This document shows, one piece after another, positions 16,413-25,575 of a stretch of DNA of 64,000 bases. The notes under the pieces are model-generated. The model was given only the letters and a program-made list of their open reading frames with translations. It was not told where the DNA came from and searched no databases. The DNA is taken from the NCBI RefSeq assembly GCF_009707865.1, contig NZ_WMBA01000011.1, forward strand, positions 1-64,000, written 5' to 3'. Position 1 is the first letter of the stretch. Every line of letters starts with the position of its first letter. The stretch comes from Amycolatopsis pithecellobii (GTDB lineage Bacteria > Actinomycetota > Actinomycetes > Mycobacteriales > Pseudonocardiaceae). The translations under genes were made by a program, and so were the position numbers.

Positions 16413-17747
16413 TCAGGGCAGCGCAACGGGTTCGCCGGTTTTCGTGGCCGACCGCGACGGCCGCCGGGACGTGGTGGCCGCGAAGGCCGCTACCGCAGCC
16501 ACCACCAGGGGGACGACGAGCAGACCGAACAGAGACCGCGGCGACCACGAGTGGTCAAGCAGCACGCCGGCCAGCGCCGGCGCCGTCAGTGCGCCGACGC
16601 GCCCAACGGCCAAGGCCCACCCGACGCCCGTGGCACGCACGGAAGTGGGGTACATGCCGGGCGCGAGAGCATTGAGCCCGTTGCCGCTGGCGTTGATGAA
16701 CATCCCGACCGCGACCGCGGCTGCCAGCGCGGCGGCGACCGCACCGAGGAAGAGGCTCATCGCAAGGAACGAGACTCCCGCGGCCAGGAAACACAACACC
16801 GTCAGCACGCGCAGCGACACCTTGAGCGCGAGCGCGCTGAACATCAGGGTGCCGGCCATACCGCCCAGGTTGAGCAGGAGACCCGCATTTGTGCCCTCTC
16901 CGGCCGAAAATCCGCTCTGCTGCAGCAGCAGCGGTGTCCAACTCGCGGCGAAGTAGAACCCGGCCATCATGACGAAGTAGGACAGCCACAGCAGTGCGGT
17001 GCGCACCGCGTCTCGGGTCAGCAACGTCGTCACCCGCACCCGGGCTTCGCTCGGGTCAGGCTCGGGCAGAGTGTCGATACCCGCCAACCGCATCCTGGCC
17101 AGCAGCGCGTTGACCTTGCGCAGCGCACCTTGTGGCCGGCGGCTGATCAGGTAGTCCAGCGACTCCGGCATCGCCACGGCCACCGCGAGCACCATGACCG
17201 ACGACAGCACCGCGCCCACGAAGAAGGTGCCGCGCCAGCCGTACTGGTCGACCACGAGTGCCGCGACCGCGCCGCCGAGCACCCCGCCCACCGGCAGACC
17301 CGTGCCGTAGAGCGCGATCATCGTGCCGCGCAGGCGACGCGGCGAGTACTCGGTGATGACCACGGGCAGGCCCGCCACCATCCCCCCGATACCGAGCCCG
17401 GTCCAGAGGCGGGATCCCACGAGCATCGCGAAACCGTCGCTGAAACCGGCCACCGTCATCCCGGCAGAGCACATGATCAGGCAGATCAAGGTGAGCGGCC
17501 GCCTGCCGATGCGGTCAGCCAGCGGGGCGAGCACCGCCGAGCCGACTGCCATCCCCACGAGCCCGCTGCTCAGCAGCACACCCACCTGAGAGTCCGACAG
17601 GCCCCAGTCGTGCGCCACACCCGGCGCCGCGAACGACATCACCAGGACGTCGAAACCCTCGACGAGGTTGATGACGAGGCAGAGCACGACAACCGTGACC
17701 TGGAACCGGCTCATTCCCGCGCGATCGATCGCATCACGAACCGACAT
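16413..17747 (-). CDS. MFS transporter, aromatic-acid type (AAHS-like)
   Basis: This 444-residue protein has 12 predicted membrane helices and the MFS loop motif ADRIGRRPLTL after helix 2, with a second related loop near TEYSPRRLRGTM. The N-terminal pattern NLVEGFDVLVMSFAAPGVAHDW is characteristic of aromatic acid/H+ symporters such as the 4-hydroxybenzoate carrier. An excellent AAGGAGG lies 6 bp before the ATG. It probably imports the substrate of the flavin hydroxylases encoded in the same operon. Confidence 0.9.
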   Translation of the reverse strand: MSVRDAIDRAGMSRFQVTVVVLCLVINLVEGFDVLVMSFAAPGVAHDWGLSDSQVGVLLSSGLVGMAVGSAVLAPLADRIGRRPLTLICLIMCSAGMTVAGFSDGFAMLVGSRLWTGLGIGGMVAGLPVVITEYSPRRLRGTMIALYGTGLPVGGVLGGAVAALVVDQYGWRGTFFVGAVLSSVMVLAVAVAMPESLDYLISRRPQGALRKVNALLARMRLAGIDTLPEPDPSEARVRVTTLLTRDAVRTALLWLSYFVMMAGFYFAASWTPLLLQQSGFSAGEGTNAGLLLNLGGMAGTLMFSALALKVSLRVLTVLCFLAAGVSFLAMSLFLGAVAAALAAAVAVGMFINASGNGLNALAPGMYPTSVRATGVGWALAVGRVGALTAPALAGVLLDHSWSPRSLFGLLVVPLVVAAVAAFAATTSRRPSRSATKTGEPVALP

Positions 17748-17758
17748 GGCTTTCCTCC

Positions 17759-18163
17759 TTATCGGCGATAGGCCGTGGCATCGATCTCGACCAGCAGGTC
17801 TGCGCGCACGAGGCCCTGGACGATCAACAGCGTGTTCGGCGGGTATGCGCGTTCGGGGTAGTGCGCGGCGAAGTACTTGTCTCGAGCGGCGTAGAAGTCG
17901 CTGACGTCGTCGCGGGTTGTCAGGTAGCTGACGAACCGCACGACGTCGCCCAACGAGGCACCCTGCGACTCGAGGATGATACGGATGTTCTCGTAGGCAC
18001 GGATCGTCTGAGTCGCCACGTCCGGCCCCGCGACGGAATTGTCTTCGACGATTCCGCATTGGCCCGCGACGCAGATCAGCTCACCCGCGCGTGCCACATG
18101 GGAATACGCGCTGAATGGCGTCCCGATCCCAGCCGGGTTTTCGTAGGTGGGCTCAGTAGTCAT
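17759..18163 (-). CDS. RidA/YjgF-family protein lacking the catalytic arginine
   Basis: This 134-residue protein has the chorismate-mutase-like Rid fold, with CVAGQCGI near residue 35 and the C-terminal strand LLVEIDATA. In RidA a conserved Arg (P-A-R-S) stabilises the enamine intermediate; here the position reads P-P-N-T, so standard enamine deaminase activity is unlikely. Relatives without the Arg include pathway-specific forms such as 2-aminomuconate deaminases. Its ATG overlaps the FAD monooxygenase stop by 4 bp, tying it to that enzyme. Confidence 0.88.
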   Translation of the reverse strand: MTTEPTYENPAGIGTPFSAYSHVARAGELICVAGQCGIVEDNSVAGPDVATQTIRAYENIRIILESQGASLGDVVRFVSYLTTRDDVSDFYAARDKYFAAHYPERAYPPNTLLIVQGLVRADLLVEIDATAYRR

Positions 18164-19752
18164 AGTGCTCCCCCGGCGAGCACGCGGTCGAGTGCCAGCG
18201 ACAGTTCGCTGCCCTCTCCGGGGTGCCGGGACCGCCAGGCGACGTGCCCGTCGGGGCGCACCAGGGCGGCCCCCTCCCGGCCGATCGACAGCGGCCCGAG
18301 CAGGTGCGGCAGTCGTTTGACCTGAACGGAAACGCCGGCCGTCGCGGCCAGGTCCTGCCCGGCCCGCTCCCATGCCTTCGCCTCCGGTCCGCAGACGAGA
18401 ACGAAGGCGGTGTCGAACCAGTCGATGCTCGACTCGGTCTGGTCGACGTCGAGCCAGAAGTGCGGGAACCGCGCACCGGGACGGTCGGTCGGCCAGTAGT
18501 GCTGTGAGTCGTACGGCGGTATCAGGGAGCCGTCGTCGACAATGGCGCCGTTTGCGTAGACGTATCCCAATGTGTGACCGTCGCTGTGGAGCTGCTTGTT
18601 CTGCTCGATGAGCAGCTCTCGCCAGCGCTCGGGTTCTTTTTCGCGATTGCGGAACGCAACGGTCATTTCGTCCAGCCGTTGCTGGTTGCGCACGGCGAAG
18701 TCGGTATTGGACTGTGCGACCGGACGACGCTCGGACTCGTAGGTGTCGAGCAGGGCGTCATCGGCCGCGCCGGAGAGCACCGACACGAGCTTCCAGGCGA
18801 GGTTGTGCACGTCCTGGACTCCTGAGTTCAGCCCATTGCCGCCGGCCGTGGGAAAGCGGTGGGCGGCGTCCCCGGCGAGGAACACCCGCCCCTCTCGGAA
18901 CCGCTGCGCGACCTGGGCGCTCATCCGCCAGGTCAGCACGTTGATGCGCTTGACCTCCAGGTCAGGCATTTCCCACTGCTCGCGCACCGTCTCGATCAGA
19001 CTCTCCTCGGACAGCGGCTCCTCGCCCTCCCGCAGCTTCTGTACCGCGAGCCACCGGTCACCGTCCGGGCCGGTGGTCAGGACGTTCAGCTCGGGCAGCT
19101 GGGGGTCGGGCGGCCGGACCAGGAACCCGATGGCGCTCCGCACATGCGGCAGATGCCCCAGGTCGGCGCGGTAGTAGTGGTTCGCCATCAGCTCCAGGGT
19201 CTCCGGGCCGTCCATCGCGATCCCGACGGTCTCGCGGACCTTGCTATTCGCCCCGTCGCACCCAACCAGGTACTGCGCGCGGACGTCGAACTCTGCACCG
19301 CCGGACTCCGACCGCACCCTCGCCGTCACGCCACCGGCGTCCTGGGTGAGCGACACGAGTTCGGCGGACCGGCGCACCCGTGCCCGTGGCCGGGTGGACA
19401 GCGCGTCGTCGAGGGCTTCCTCCACCGCGTCCTGAGGGACGATCGACCGGGGCGCCGGGGTGTGCAGGCTCGGGGCGGGATCGGTGTAGGCCACCAGTGG
19501 CCCGTTGAGGCTCTCGCACCAGCAGGCCACATCCGCCTCCTGCGCCAGCCCGGCACGACGCACCCGATCTTCGATTCCCCACAGGCGGAACAGCTCCATG
19601 GTCCGGGGATGGCACCCCCGGGCTTTCGGATGTCTGGTCGTGGTGGGCCGGCGCTCGACGAGCAGGCTCTCCACCCCGAACCGGTCCAGCAGCAGCGCGA
19701 GGCTCATGCCGGCCGGTCCGCCCCCCACGATGAGCACAGGTACCTCGATCAT
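18160..19752 (-). CDS. FAD-dependent aromatic hydroxylase (class A monooxygenase)
   Basis: This 530-residue class A flavoprotein monooxygenase has the FAD fingerprint VGGGPAG near residue 9, the DG motif VGCDGANSKVRE and the GD motif VFLAGDAAHRFPTAGG. The C-terminal 110 residues resemble the thioredoxin-like domain of phenol hydroxylase / MhpA-type enzymes. It should hydroxylate an aromatic ring using NAD(P)H and O2. AAAGGAAAG precedes the ATG. It overlaps the RidA gene by 4 bp and is preceded by the cupin gene by 28 bp. Confidence 0.93.
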   Translation of the reverse strand: MIEVPVLIVGGGPAGMSLALLLDRFGVESLLVERRPTTTRHPKARGCHPRTMELFRLWGIEDRVRRAGLAQEADVACWCESLNGPLVAYTDPAPSLHTPAPRSIVPQDAVEEALDDALSTRPRARVRRSAELVSLTQDAGGVTARVRSESGGAEFDVRAQYLVGCDGANSKVRETVGIAMDGPETLELMANHYYRADLGHLPHVRSAIGFLVRPPDPQLPELNVLTTGPDGDRWLAVQKLREGEEPLSEESLIETVREQWEMPDLEVKRINVLTWRMSAQVAQRFREGRVFLAGDAAHRFPTAGGNGLNSGVQDVHNLAWKLVSVLSGAADDALLDTYESERRPVAQSNTDFAVRNQQRLDEMTVAFRNREKEPERWRELLIEQNKQLHSDGHTLGYVYANGAIVDDGSLIPPYDSQHYWPTDRPGARFPHFWLDVDQTESSIDWFDTAFVLVCGPEAKAWERAGQDLAATAGVSVQVKRLPHLLGPLSIGREGAALVRPDGHVAWRSRHPGEGSELSLALDRVLAGGAL

Positions 19753-19780
19753 CAGGAACTTTCCTTTCCCCGTGCGGGAT

Positions 19781-20260
19781 TCAGTCGATCCAGGCGATGC
19801 GGGACTCGCAACGGCCGTCATCGAGCTCCGGGGTCGTCACGACACGCTCCTGCTCCAAGGGGTCAGTACGCGCGACGACGAAGGTCGCGCCCTCGGTCCG
19901 GCTGCGGCTGAACGTCTTGTGCGGCGTGAACGGCGGAATGTACACGAAATCGCCGGCCTCGACCTCGAGCATGACCTCGAGCTCGTCGCCCCAGAACATC
20001 ACCGCCTTGCCCTCGGTGCAGTACAGCGCTGTCTCGTGGTCGAGGTGATAGTGGGTGGTGGTGGCGCCGTCGAGACCGGGGCCGCAGATCGTCACGAGCA
20101 TGCAGATTTGCCGTGTGGCGACGGTGTTTTCGTTGATGCCCTGGTACGCATCGATGTTCTGCTTGATGCGGTCCGTATCCTTCACCCGGACAGCCGTGAC
20201 AACTCGCTCCCACTTCCCTTCCTCGGCGAGGGGAATCCACGATGCGGTGGTGCCGCACAT
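19781..20260 (-). CDS. Cupin protein, possible dioxygenase or isomerase
   Basis: This 159-residue single-domain cupin has full metal-binding motifs: THYHLDHETALYCTEG supplies H-x-H and Glu, and PPFTPHKTF the last His. A metal-dependent role, such as ring cleavage or isomerisation of a hydroxylated aromatic, is plausible. It lies between two flavin hydroxylase genes. GGTGA lies 7 bp before the ATG. Small cupins are also often sensors or decarboxylases, so the reaction is uncertain. Confidence 0.82.
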   Translation of the reverse strand: MCGTTASWIPLAEEGKWERVVTAVRVKDTDRIKQNIDAYQGINENTVATRQICMLVTICGPGLDGATTTHYHLDHETALYCTEGKAVMFWGDELEVMLEVEAGDFVYIPPFTPHKTFSRSRTEGATFVVARTDPLEQERVVTTPELDDGRCESRIAWID

Positions 20261-20338
20261 TTCGGTCACCTTTCTGTTTTTCGTTTCCCAAAGATTGGAG
20301 TGACCGTTATTGAGCGGCCTCACCAATACGGATTGCTG

Positions 20339-21517
20339 TCATCCGTGGACTCGTTCTTTGAAGGAGCGCACATCGAACGTGGGATCCCGCGGATCCCACG
20401 TGCCCTCGACCTGCCCCCGGTACCCCTGCAGGCGACCGCTCTCGCACAGGATTTCGCTTTCCCGCAGCTGGTCCTGCTCCCAGGCCTCGAGGCGGGCAGG
20501 GTCGCCATCCCAGTCCTTCAAGGCCGCGGCGAGCGTCCACGCGTTCTCGGAGGCCTTCGCCGCCCCGGAGGCGACATGCGGACGCGCGACGCACGCCGCG
20601 TCCCCGATCAGCACGACCCGTCCGTACACCATCTGCGGGACTCGCAGATCACCGATGAGCTGGCTGAACGGCTCATCCGCGCCGGCGACGACCTCGGCGG
20701 CCTGCGGGGCGAGTGCCTTGGCAGCCTCGCGCATCTCGGCCACGTATTTGTGCGCCATCAACCCGGGAGGCACTGAAAGCGGCCGGCGCACACCGTTCCG
20801 ATCGGTGAGCAGCTCGGCAACTTGCCCGGGTGACTCGTAGTTGCGGTACCAAACCATGTTGATACGCCGCTCGCCGCCCGGCTCGCGCGGCGGAACGGGA
20901 TAGATGACGCAATGCGTGCGGTCCCCGAGACAATAGGTGAGGCGCTGGTCGAAGGTATCCGACGTCTCCCGCGAGACGCGCGATACGTCGGCGACGCAGC
21001 GCCAAGCCAGATAGCCGGCCGGCTCCAGGGCGATGCCCGGGGCGACCGCGGCTCGCACCGTCGAGTTGACGCCGTCAGCACCGACGACCAGGTCGAACGG
21101 TCCCTCATCTCCGGACTCGGTGGCCAAGTACACCCGGCCGTTTTCGCGCTCGGTGACGCCGAGAACCGGGTGAGATGCGTGGTAGTGCTTGGTTCCGTAC
21201 AGCTCCATCAGGCCGCGATGGAGGGTGCCCCAGGTCGTGAACCGGGTCGGTCGGCGGGCTTCGTAACGCACACTTCCGTCGGGGTTCAGATAACGCACGC
21301 CCTCGACCTCGAACGTGAGGTCCTCCACCTTCGCGCCCCCGCGCTCGATGAGGTAGCGGACGGACGGTTCCTGAACGGTCAGTCCGGCGCCGGTGGCCGT
21401 CATGTCCGCCGGTGCGCGCTCGAACAACTCCACGTCCCAGCCCGCGTCGCGAAGCGTGAGCGCCGCGGTGAGGCCGGCCAGGGAACCGCCGACGATTCCG
21501 GCGCGAAACCTGCTCAT
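20339..21517 (-). CDS. FAD monooxygenase, 2,6-dihydroxypyridine 3-hydroxylase-like
   Basis: This 392-residue class A flavin monooxygenase has the FAD motif GGSLAGL near residue 10, the DG motif GADGVNSTVRAAV and the GD motif VVLIGDAACVARP followed by GAAKASENA. The G-G-S-x-A-G-L form and the GAGLTVQEPSVRYL stretch resemble dihydroxypyridine hydroxylases of nicotine or nicotinate catabolism and their salicylate-hydroxylase-like kin. AGGGAAGGAA precedes the ATG. It is the first gene of the minus-strand aromatic cluster and diverges from an MFS gene. Confidence 0.9.
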   Translation of the reverse strand: MSRFRAGIVGGSLAGLTAALTLRDAGWDVELFERAPADMTATGAGLTVQEPSVRYLIERGGAKVEDLTFEVEGVRYLNPDGSVRYEARRPTRFTTWGTLHRGLMELYGTKHYHASHPVLGVTERENGRVYLATESGDEGPFDLVVGADGVNSTVRAAVAPGIALEPAGYLAWRCVADVSRVSRETSDTFDQRLTYCLGDRTHCVIYPVPPREPGGERRINMVWYRNYESPGQVAELLTDRNGVRRPLSVPPGLMAHKYVAEMREAAKALAPQAAEVVAGADEPFSQLIGDLRVPQMVYGRVVLIGDAACVARPHVASGAAKASENAWTLAAALKDWDGDPARLEAWEQDQLRESEILCESGRLQGYRGQVEGTWDPRDPTFDVRSFKERVHG

Positions 21518-21542
21518 GGAAATTCCTTCCCTCTCACAACGT

Positions 21543-21575
21543 CTAATGTCCGCACACAGAACGTCAGCGGATTAG
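21543..21575. promoter_or_regulatory. Imperfect inverted repeat in divergent promoter region
   Basis: CTAATGTCCGC at 21543-21553 and GCGGATTAG at 21567-21575 are reverse complements except for one extra base. They lie just upstream of the flavin monooxygenase start, in the gap shared with the MFS gene. It may be an operator, but no regulator gene is adjacent. Confidence 0.3.
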
Positions 21576-21795
21576 CGTCGCTGAGAGCGTGGCACGCAAT
21601 GAAGCCAAATCAACCGGTGGCCGCTGGGGGCGAGGGAAACCCCTGAAAGGCATAGGGGAACCCCGCTATCTCATGCACGATGGGAGTCTTACCCGGTTTC
21701 GTGGCAGAGGATCTGAGGCAGTGACTCCCGCGGTGAACGCGGGGAGCCCAGTCCCCGGCTCTGCTCCGACACCTCACATCACTGGACGGCCAACG

Positions 21796-23061
21796 ATGTC
21801 CAAATCCACGATGCCCGAATCCGCGTCCGCAGATCCACTCTCCGCGCGCTGGACGATGCTGACCATCGTCAGTCTCGGCTTCATCTCGCTGACCCTCAAC
21901 TGGTTCGACATCGCGGCGTCGTTCCCGTTGATCGCCCCCGATCTGGGAGTCGGCATTCCGCACCTGGCGGTGCTGATCTCGCTGTTCCTCGCCGGCTACG
22001 GCCTCGCGCACATTCCCGGCGGAATCCTGACCACCCGCATCGGGATGAAACGCACCCTCGTTCTCGGTGTCCTGCTCGAGGCCGTCGCCGGCGTGCTTTC
22101 CGGTCTCGCCACCGACTACACCACGCTCGCGATCTTCCGGCTCCTCGCCGGTATCGGCGGGTCCATCTTCATCGCCGTCGCCTTTGGCGCCGTGACAGTC
22201 TGGTTCGAACGCCGCGAACTCACCCTTGCCCTGGGTATCGCCGGGGGCGCCGCATTCAGCGTCGGGGTGGCCCTCGGCCTGTACGGCTGGACCGTGCTCC
22301 AAGAGGCAACCGGTTGGCACACCGCGCTCATCATCGGTGGCGTCTTCGGCATCGTCGTCGCCGTGATCACCGCTGCCGGATTCCGCACCCCGGTCGGTGC
22401 CACCACGCTCGGGGGCGTAGCAGTCACCCACGCCGGACTGCGCCAGGCGCTCGGCCACCGTGACCTCTGGCGGTACGGCTTCGTCATGCTCGGCGGCTAC
22501 GGCGCCTACTTCACCGCGTCACAACTGCTGAGCGAGTACGCCGTGACCGTCCGAGGCTTTTCCCCCGCCGCCGGTGGGCTGCTCGCCGCATTCATCGGAC
22601 TGGCGGGCATCCCGGGCAGCATCCTCGGCGGATGGTGGGCCGACCACTCGGGCAGCACCCGCGCCTTCGTCCTCGTGCCGCTCCTGATCATGGCCGTGAC
22701 GCTGGGTCTGGTCCCGTTCGTCCCGGCCGCCGCGTTGTGGGCCCTCGGCATCGGCATCGGCTTCTTCTTGATCTTCAGTTTCGCCGCGTGGTCGTCGATA
22801 CCCAGCCGAGTGGCCGGGATCGCTCACGAGCACATCGGGACCGCCATCGGCCTCATGCTCACCCTGGCGGCCGTGGGCGGCTTCCTGGTGCCTCTCGGGT
22901 TCGGCGGCTTCGTCGACGGGGTGGGTTTCACCGGCGGCTGGATCTTCCTCGCCGTAGCCACCTTTACGTTCGCGCTCCTCGGGCTGACCCGACGACGGCA
23001 AGGAACTGGGAGCGCAGCGCCATCAGCCAAGCACCTCACAGACACCGTCATCTCCGACTGA
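21796..23061 (+). CDS. MFS transporter
   Basis: This 421-residue protein has about 12 hydrophobic helices. The first helix region reads FISLTLNWFDIAASFPLI, and the motif after helix 2 is GGILTTRIGMKRTLVLG. The overall look is that of a nitrate/oxalate/aromatic-type MFS carrier, but substrate cannot be told. It diverges from the aromatic cluster, so it may be its second importer or an exporter. ATG 21796 is preferred because the 69 upstream in-frame residues look non-coding. The gap 21518-21795 holds the inverted repeat described separately. Confidence 0.88.
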   Translation: MSKSTMPESASADPLSARWTMLTIVSLGFISLTLNWFDIAASFPLIAPDLGVGIPHLAVLISLFLAGYGLAHIPGGILTTRIGMKRTLVLGVLLEAVAGVLSGLATDYTTLAIFRLLAGIGGSIFIAVAFGAVTVWFERRELTLALGIAGGAAFSVGVALGLYGWTVLQEATGWHTALIIGGVFGIVVAVITAAGFRTPVGATTLGGVAVTHAGLRQALGHRDLWRYGFVMLGGYGAYFTASQLLSEYAVTVRGFSPAAGGLLAAFIGLAGIPGSILGGWWADHSGSTRAFVLVPLLIMAVTLGLVPFVPAAALWALGIGIGFFLIFSFAAWSSIPSRVAGIAHEHIGTAIGLMLTLAAVGGFLVPLGFGGFVDGVGFTGGWIFLAVATFTFALLGLTRRRQGTGSAAPSAKHLTDTVISD

Positions 23062-23153
23062 GCACCTTCCGCCGGCGCACTCTTGAACCGTCGGCGAATT
23101 TGATACATGCTCCCGCAAGAACCTCAGACAGGATTGACCGCCGTTGCTGGGGG

Positions 23154-25478
23154 ATGTCGATGGTGCAGCGCTACCGTCCCGAAGACCCTGCGAGCCGCGC
23201 TCCCGAGGCCGATGCCTCCGACGAAGAATTCTCGCTGCAGCAGTCAGCGGAACCTACGCCAGAGCGTCACAGCCTGACCAGGCTGGATGCTCTGGAATGG
23301 AGCACCGGGACTCGCCACCTGTCGATCATCGAACTGGCGCGCAGACTGTCGGCGGCGTCCTCCTGGCCACAACTGGCGGCGTGCGTGGCAACCACGATCG
23401 CGCCGGGTGCAGCCACAGCCGTGCGGCTGTGGGCCGTGCTGCCAGACGGTCCTCATGAGATCGTGCGGTACCCGAGCGACGTAACGATGCCCATGCGCAG
23501 CGCACGCCAAGTGCGTCAGGCGGTCACGGCGCCCTACACCACGGAAGACGGCCATAGGCTGGTGTGCCTGCGCGCCGCACGCGCTCCGCTGTATGTCCTG
23601 GAACTGCCTGCCCATGCCGCGGAAGAGGAGCTCATCCAGCAAGTTGCACCCCTGCTCGCGCTCCGGGCCGCATCGCTCTCGGCGGCAGGCGATGCCGGCC
23701 CGGCACTGACCGACTGGACCGACTATGCCGAGGAGGTCTCGGCCGTCGTCGGCAACTTCGCGGCTGAGGCGAAGCAACTGTTCGATCACGACCGGTTGAG
23801 CGTGTACCTCGTGACTCCGGACGGTCGCTACGTCGAGAGGTTGGCGGTCGCGTCCTCGCCAGTGCTCGCGGGGGAAAGCGTGATCACTCTCTTCTCCGAT
23901 TTTGGGTTGCGTCGTGTTCTGGTTACGAACCGCGTGCTCGTGTCGGCGGATCTCAGTAGTGACCCGCGCATTGTCGGGCGCGAGGACCGCGTGATCGCCC
24001 GGGCCGGCTACCGAGGACTCCTCAGCGTGCCGCTCCGGCGGCGCGGCAAGCCGATCGGCGTGCTCAACTTCGTCAGTCGCAAGGTCGGCTTCTACAGCAG
24101 AGAAGACGGACTGGCCGCGGAACAGCTTGCGAATTATGTCGCCGTATTCTTCGAGCACCTGCAGCGTGAGCGAGCCGGACACGCATGGATGTCCCAGGTC
24201 ATCGTGGATCGCGAACGTGCTCGCCTGGCACGGGAATTACACGAGGTACTCGGAGTGACGATGCCGGGGATGCTGCGGCGTGCGCGTGCCCTCACCGACG
24301 AGCTGACGGCAGATCTGCCGATGGTCGCAGCTCGGACGCAGGCACTCGCCGAGGACGCAGAGCGCGCACTTTCCGACTCCCGCCGGGGACTGGCTGGACT
24401 CGTCCCACCTGCACTCGACGCGCAGACCATCGAGCAGGCCATCGAAGGTGAGCTAGCGCTGTTGCGCGATACTGACGCGGTCGAGACGGCGTTCGTACGC
24501 CGGGGGGAAGGAGCATCGCTGCCCCTCAGCGTGCGCCGGGTGGTGTACGGCATCGTGCGGGAGTGTCTGAGCAACATCCGCCAGCACGCCGGAGCCACGC
24601 GTGTGGAGGTGACCTTCGAGATCGAAGACGACCTGGTCCTCAAGATCAAGGACGACGGTGTCGGCTTCGACCCGGCCCACGTGCGCGACCATCGCGGCCT
24701 CGGGCTGCGTTTCGTGCGCGAGCGGGCACAACTGCTCGGTGGAAACGTGCGGATCGACAGCGCCAAGCAGCGCGGCACAACCCTCACCGTCCGGCTCCTG
24801 GACATCAACGAGATGATCGACGCGGGCGTCGACGAGCCATGGGGCCGCGAACCGGCGATGACGGGACTGCGCTTGCGCGTGTTCGTGGTCGAGAGTCATC
24901 AACTTCTGCTCGCCGGCATCAAGCACGCGCTCGACAAGACTGGCGACGCCCGCGTCATCGGGCATGCGCAAGACGGCGCCACCGCGCTCGAGCGCATTGC
25001 CCGGATGCGTCCCGACGTCGTGCTCATCGATATCGACGCGGATCCCGACGGGGCGAGTGCGTCAATGCGGCAGATCAGGCGAGTGTCGCCGAACACGACG
25101 GTCGTCGGCATGTCGGATCTAGAAGTGAACGCATCAGCACAGATGACGGAGCACGGAGCCGCCGGCGTCGTCGCCAAGAACCTCACTGCCGAGGACCTCG
25201 TCGGGCTGCTCGTGAGCCTTTCCAGCGACGAGTTGGTGAATCCCGGCATCGAGCGTCCTGGCTCTGCCGGCGCGACGCCACTGTTGACTCCGCACGAGAC
25301 CGCGATCCTCGCACTGATCGCCGCCGGGCGGACGAACACGGAGATCGGTCAGAGCCTCTTCGCCGCGACCAAGACGGTCGAACGCCACGTGATGAACATC
25401 GTTGCGAAGCTAGGCGCCCGGAATCGCACGCACGCGGCCGCGATCGCCATCTCGACCGGGCTGGTTCGCCTTCCGTAG
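23154..25478 (+). CDS. GAF sensor kinase fused to receiver and LuxR HTH (one-piece two-component system)
   Basis: This 774-residue protein combines a signal-to-DNA circuit in one chain. A GAF domain spans about 180-330. A HisKA_3-type dimer helix carries ARELHEVLG with His about 363, followed by an HATPase with DDGVGFDP. A receiver domain from about 575 has phospho-acceptor Asp about 626 and the conserved Lys in VVAKN. A LuxR/NarL HTH (LTPHETAILALIAAGRTNTEIG) lies at about 700-760. The Leu just before the H-box His is encoded by the rare codon TTA. ATG 23160 would have better-spaced SD (GGGGG). No membrane segment is visible, so it should sense a cytosolic signal. Confidence 0.88.
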   Translation: MSMVQRYRPEDPASRAPEADASDEEFSLQQSAEPTPERHSLTRLDALEWSTGTRHLSIIELARRLSAASSWPQLAACVATTIAPGAATAVRLWAVLPDGPHEIVRYPSDVTMPMRSARQVRQAVTAPYTTEDGHRLVCLRAARAPLYVLELPAHAAEEELIQQVAPLLALRAASLSAAGDAGPALTDWTDYAEEVSAVVGNFAAEAKQLFDHDRLSVYLVTPDGRYVERLAVASSPVLAGESVITLFSDFGLRRVLVTNRVLVSADLSSDPRIVGREDRVIARAGYRGLLSVPLRRRGKPIGVLNFVSRKVGFYSREDGLAAEQLANYVAVFFEHLQRERAGHAWMSQVIVDRERARLARELHEVLGVTMPGMLRRARALTDELTADLPMVAARTQALAEDAERALSDSRRGLAGLVPPALDAQTIEQAIEGELALLRDTDAVETAFVRRGEGASLPLSVRRVVYGIVRECLSNIRQHAGATRVEVTFEIEDDLVLKIKDDGVGFDPAHVRDHRGLGLRFVRERAQLLGGNVRIDSAKQRGTTLTVRLLDINEMIDAGVDEPWGREPAMTGLRLRVFVVESHQLLLAGIKHALDKTGDARVIGHAQDGATALERIARMRPDVVLIDIDADPDGASASMRQIRRVSPNTTVVGMSDLEVNASAQMTEHGAAGVVAKNLTAEDLVGLLVSLSSDELVNPGIERPGSAGATPLLTPHETAILALIAAGRTNTEIGQSLFAATKTVERHVMNIVAKLGARNRTHAAAIAISTGLVRLP

Positions 25479-25526
25479 ACCGACTGCAGCGGCGTGGCAC
25501 CCGATGCCGGTAGTTTCGCCAACAGC

Positions 25527-25541
25527 GTGGCCGCCGGCCAC
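25527..25541. terminator. Small hairpin between convergent genes
   Basis: GTGGCC at 25527-25532 pairs with GGCCAC at 25536-25541 around GCC, between the stops of the kinase gene and the methyltransferase gene. It is short and has no U-run. Confidence 0.3.
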
Positions 25542-25575
25542 TGCATCGCAGGTTCTGCGCCAGTCCGTTCTCCGA

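Noticed and set aside
15438-17771. 777-codon open frame on the plus strand opposite the dehydrogenase and MFS genes
   Set aside because: It is the antisense of two well-supported genes, rich in Arg, His, Gln and Pro, with no domain; an effect of high GC.
21585-21610. TGGCACG as a sigma-54 promoter
   Set aside because: The matching -12 TTGC element is absent, and sigma-54 is generally lacking in actinomycetes.
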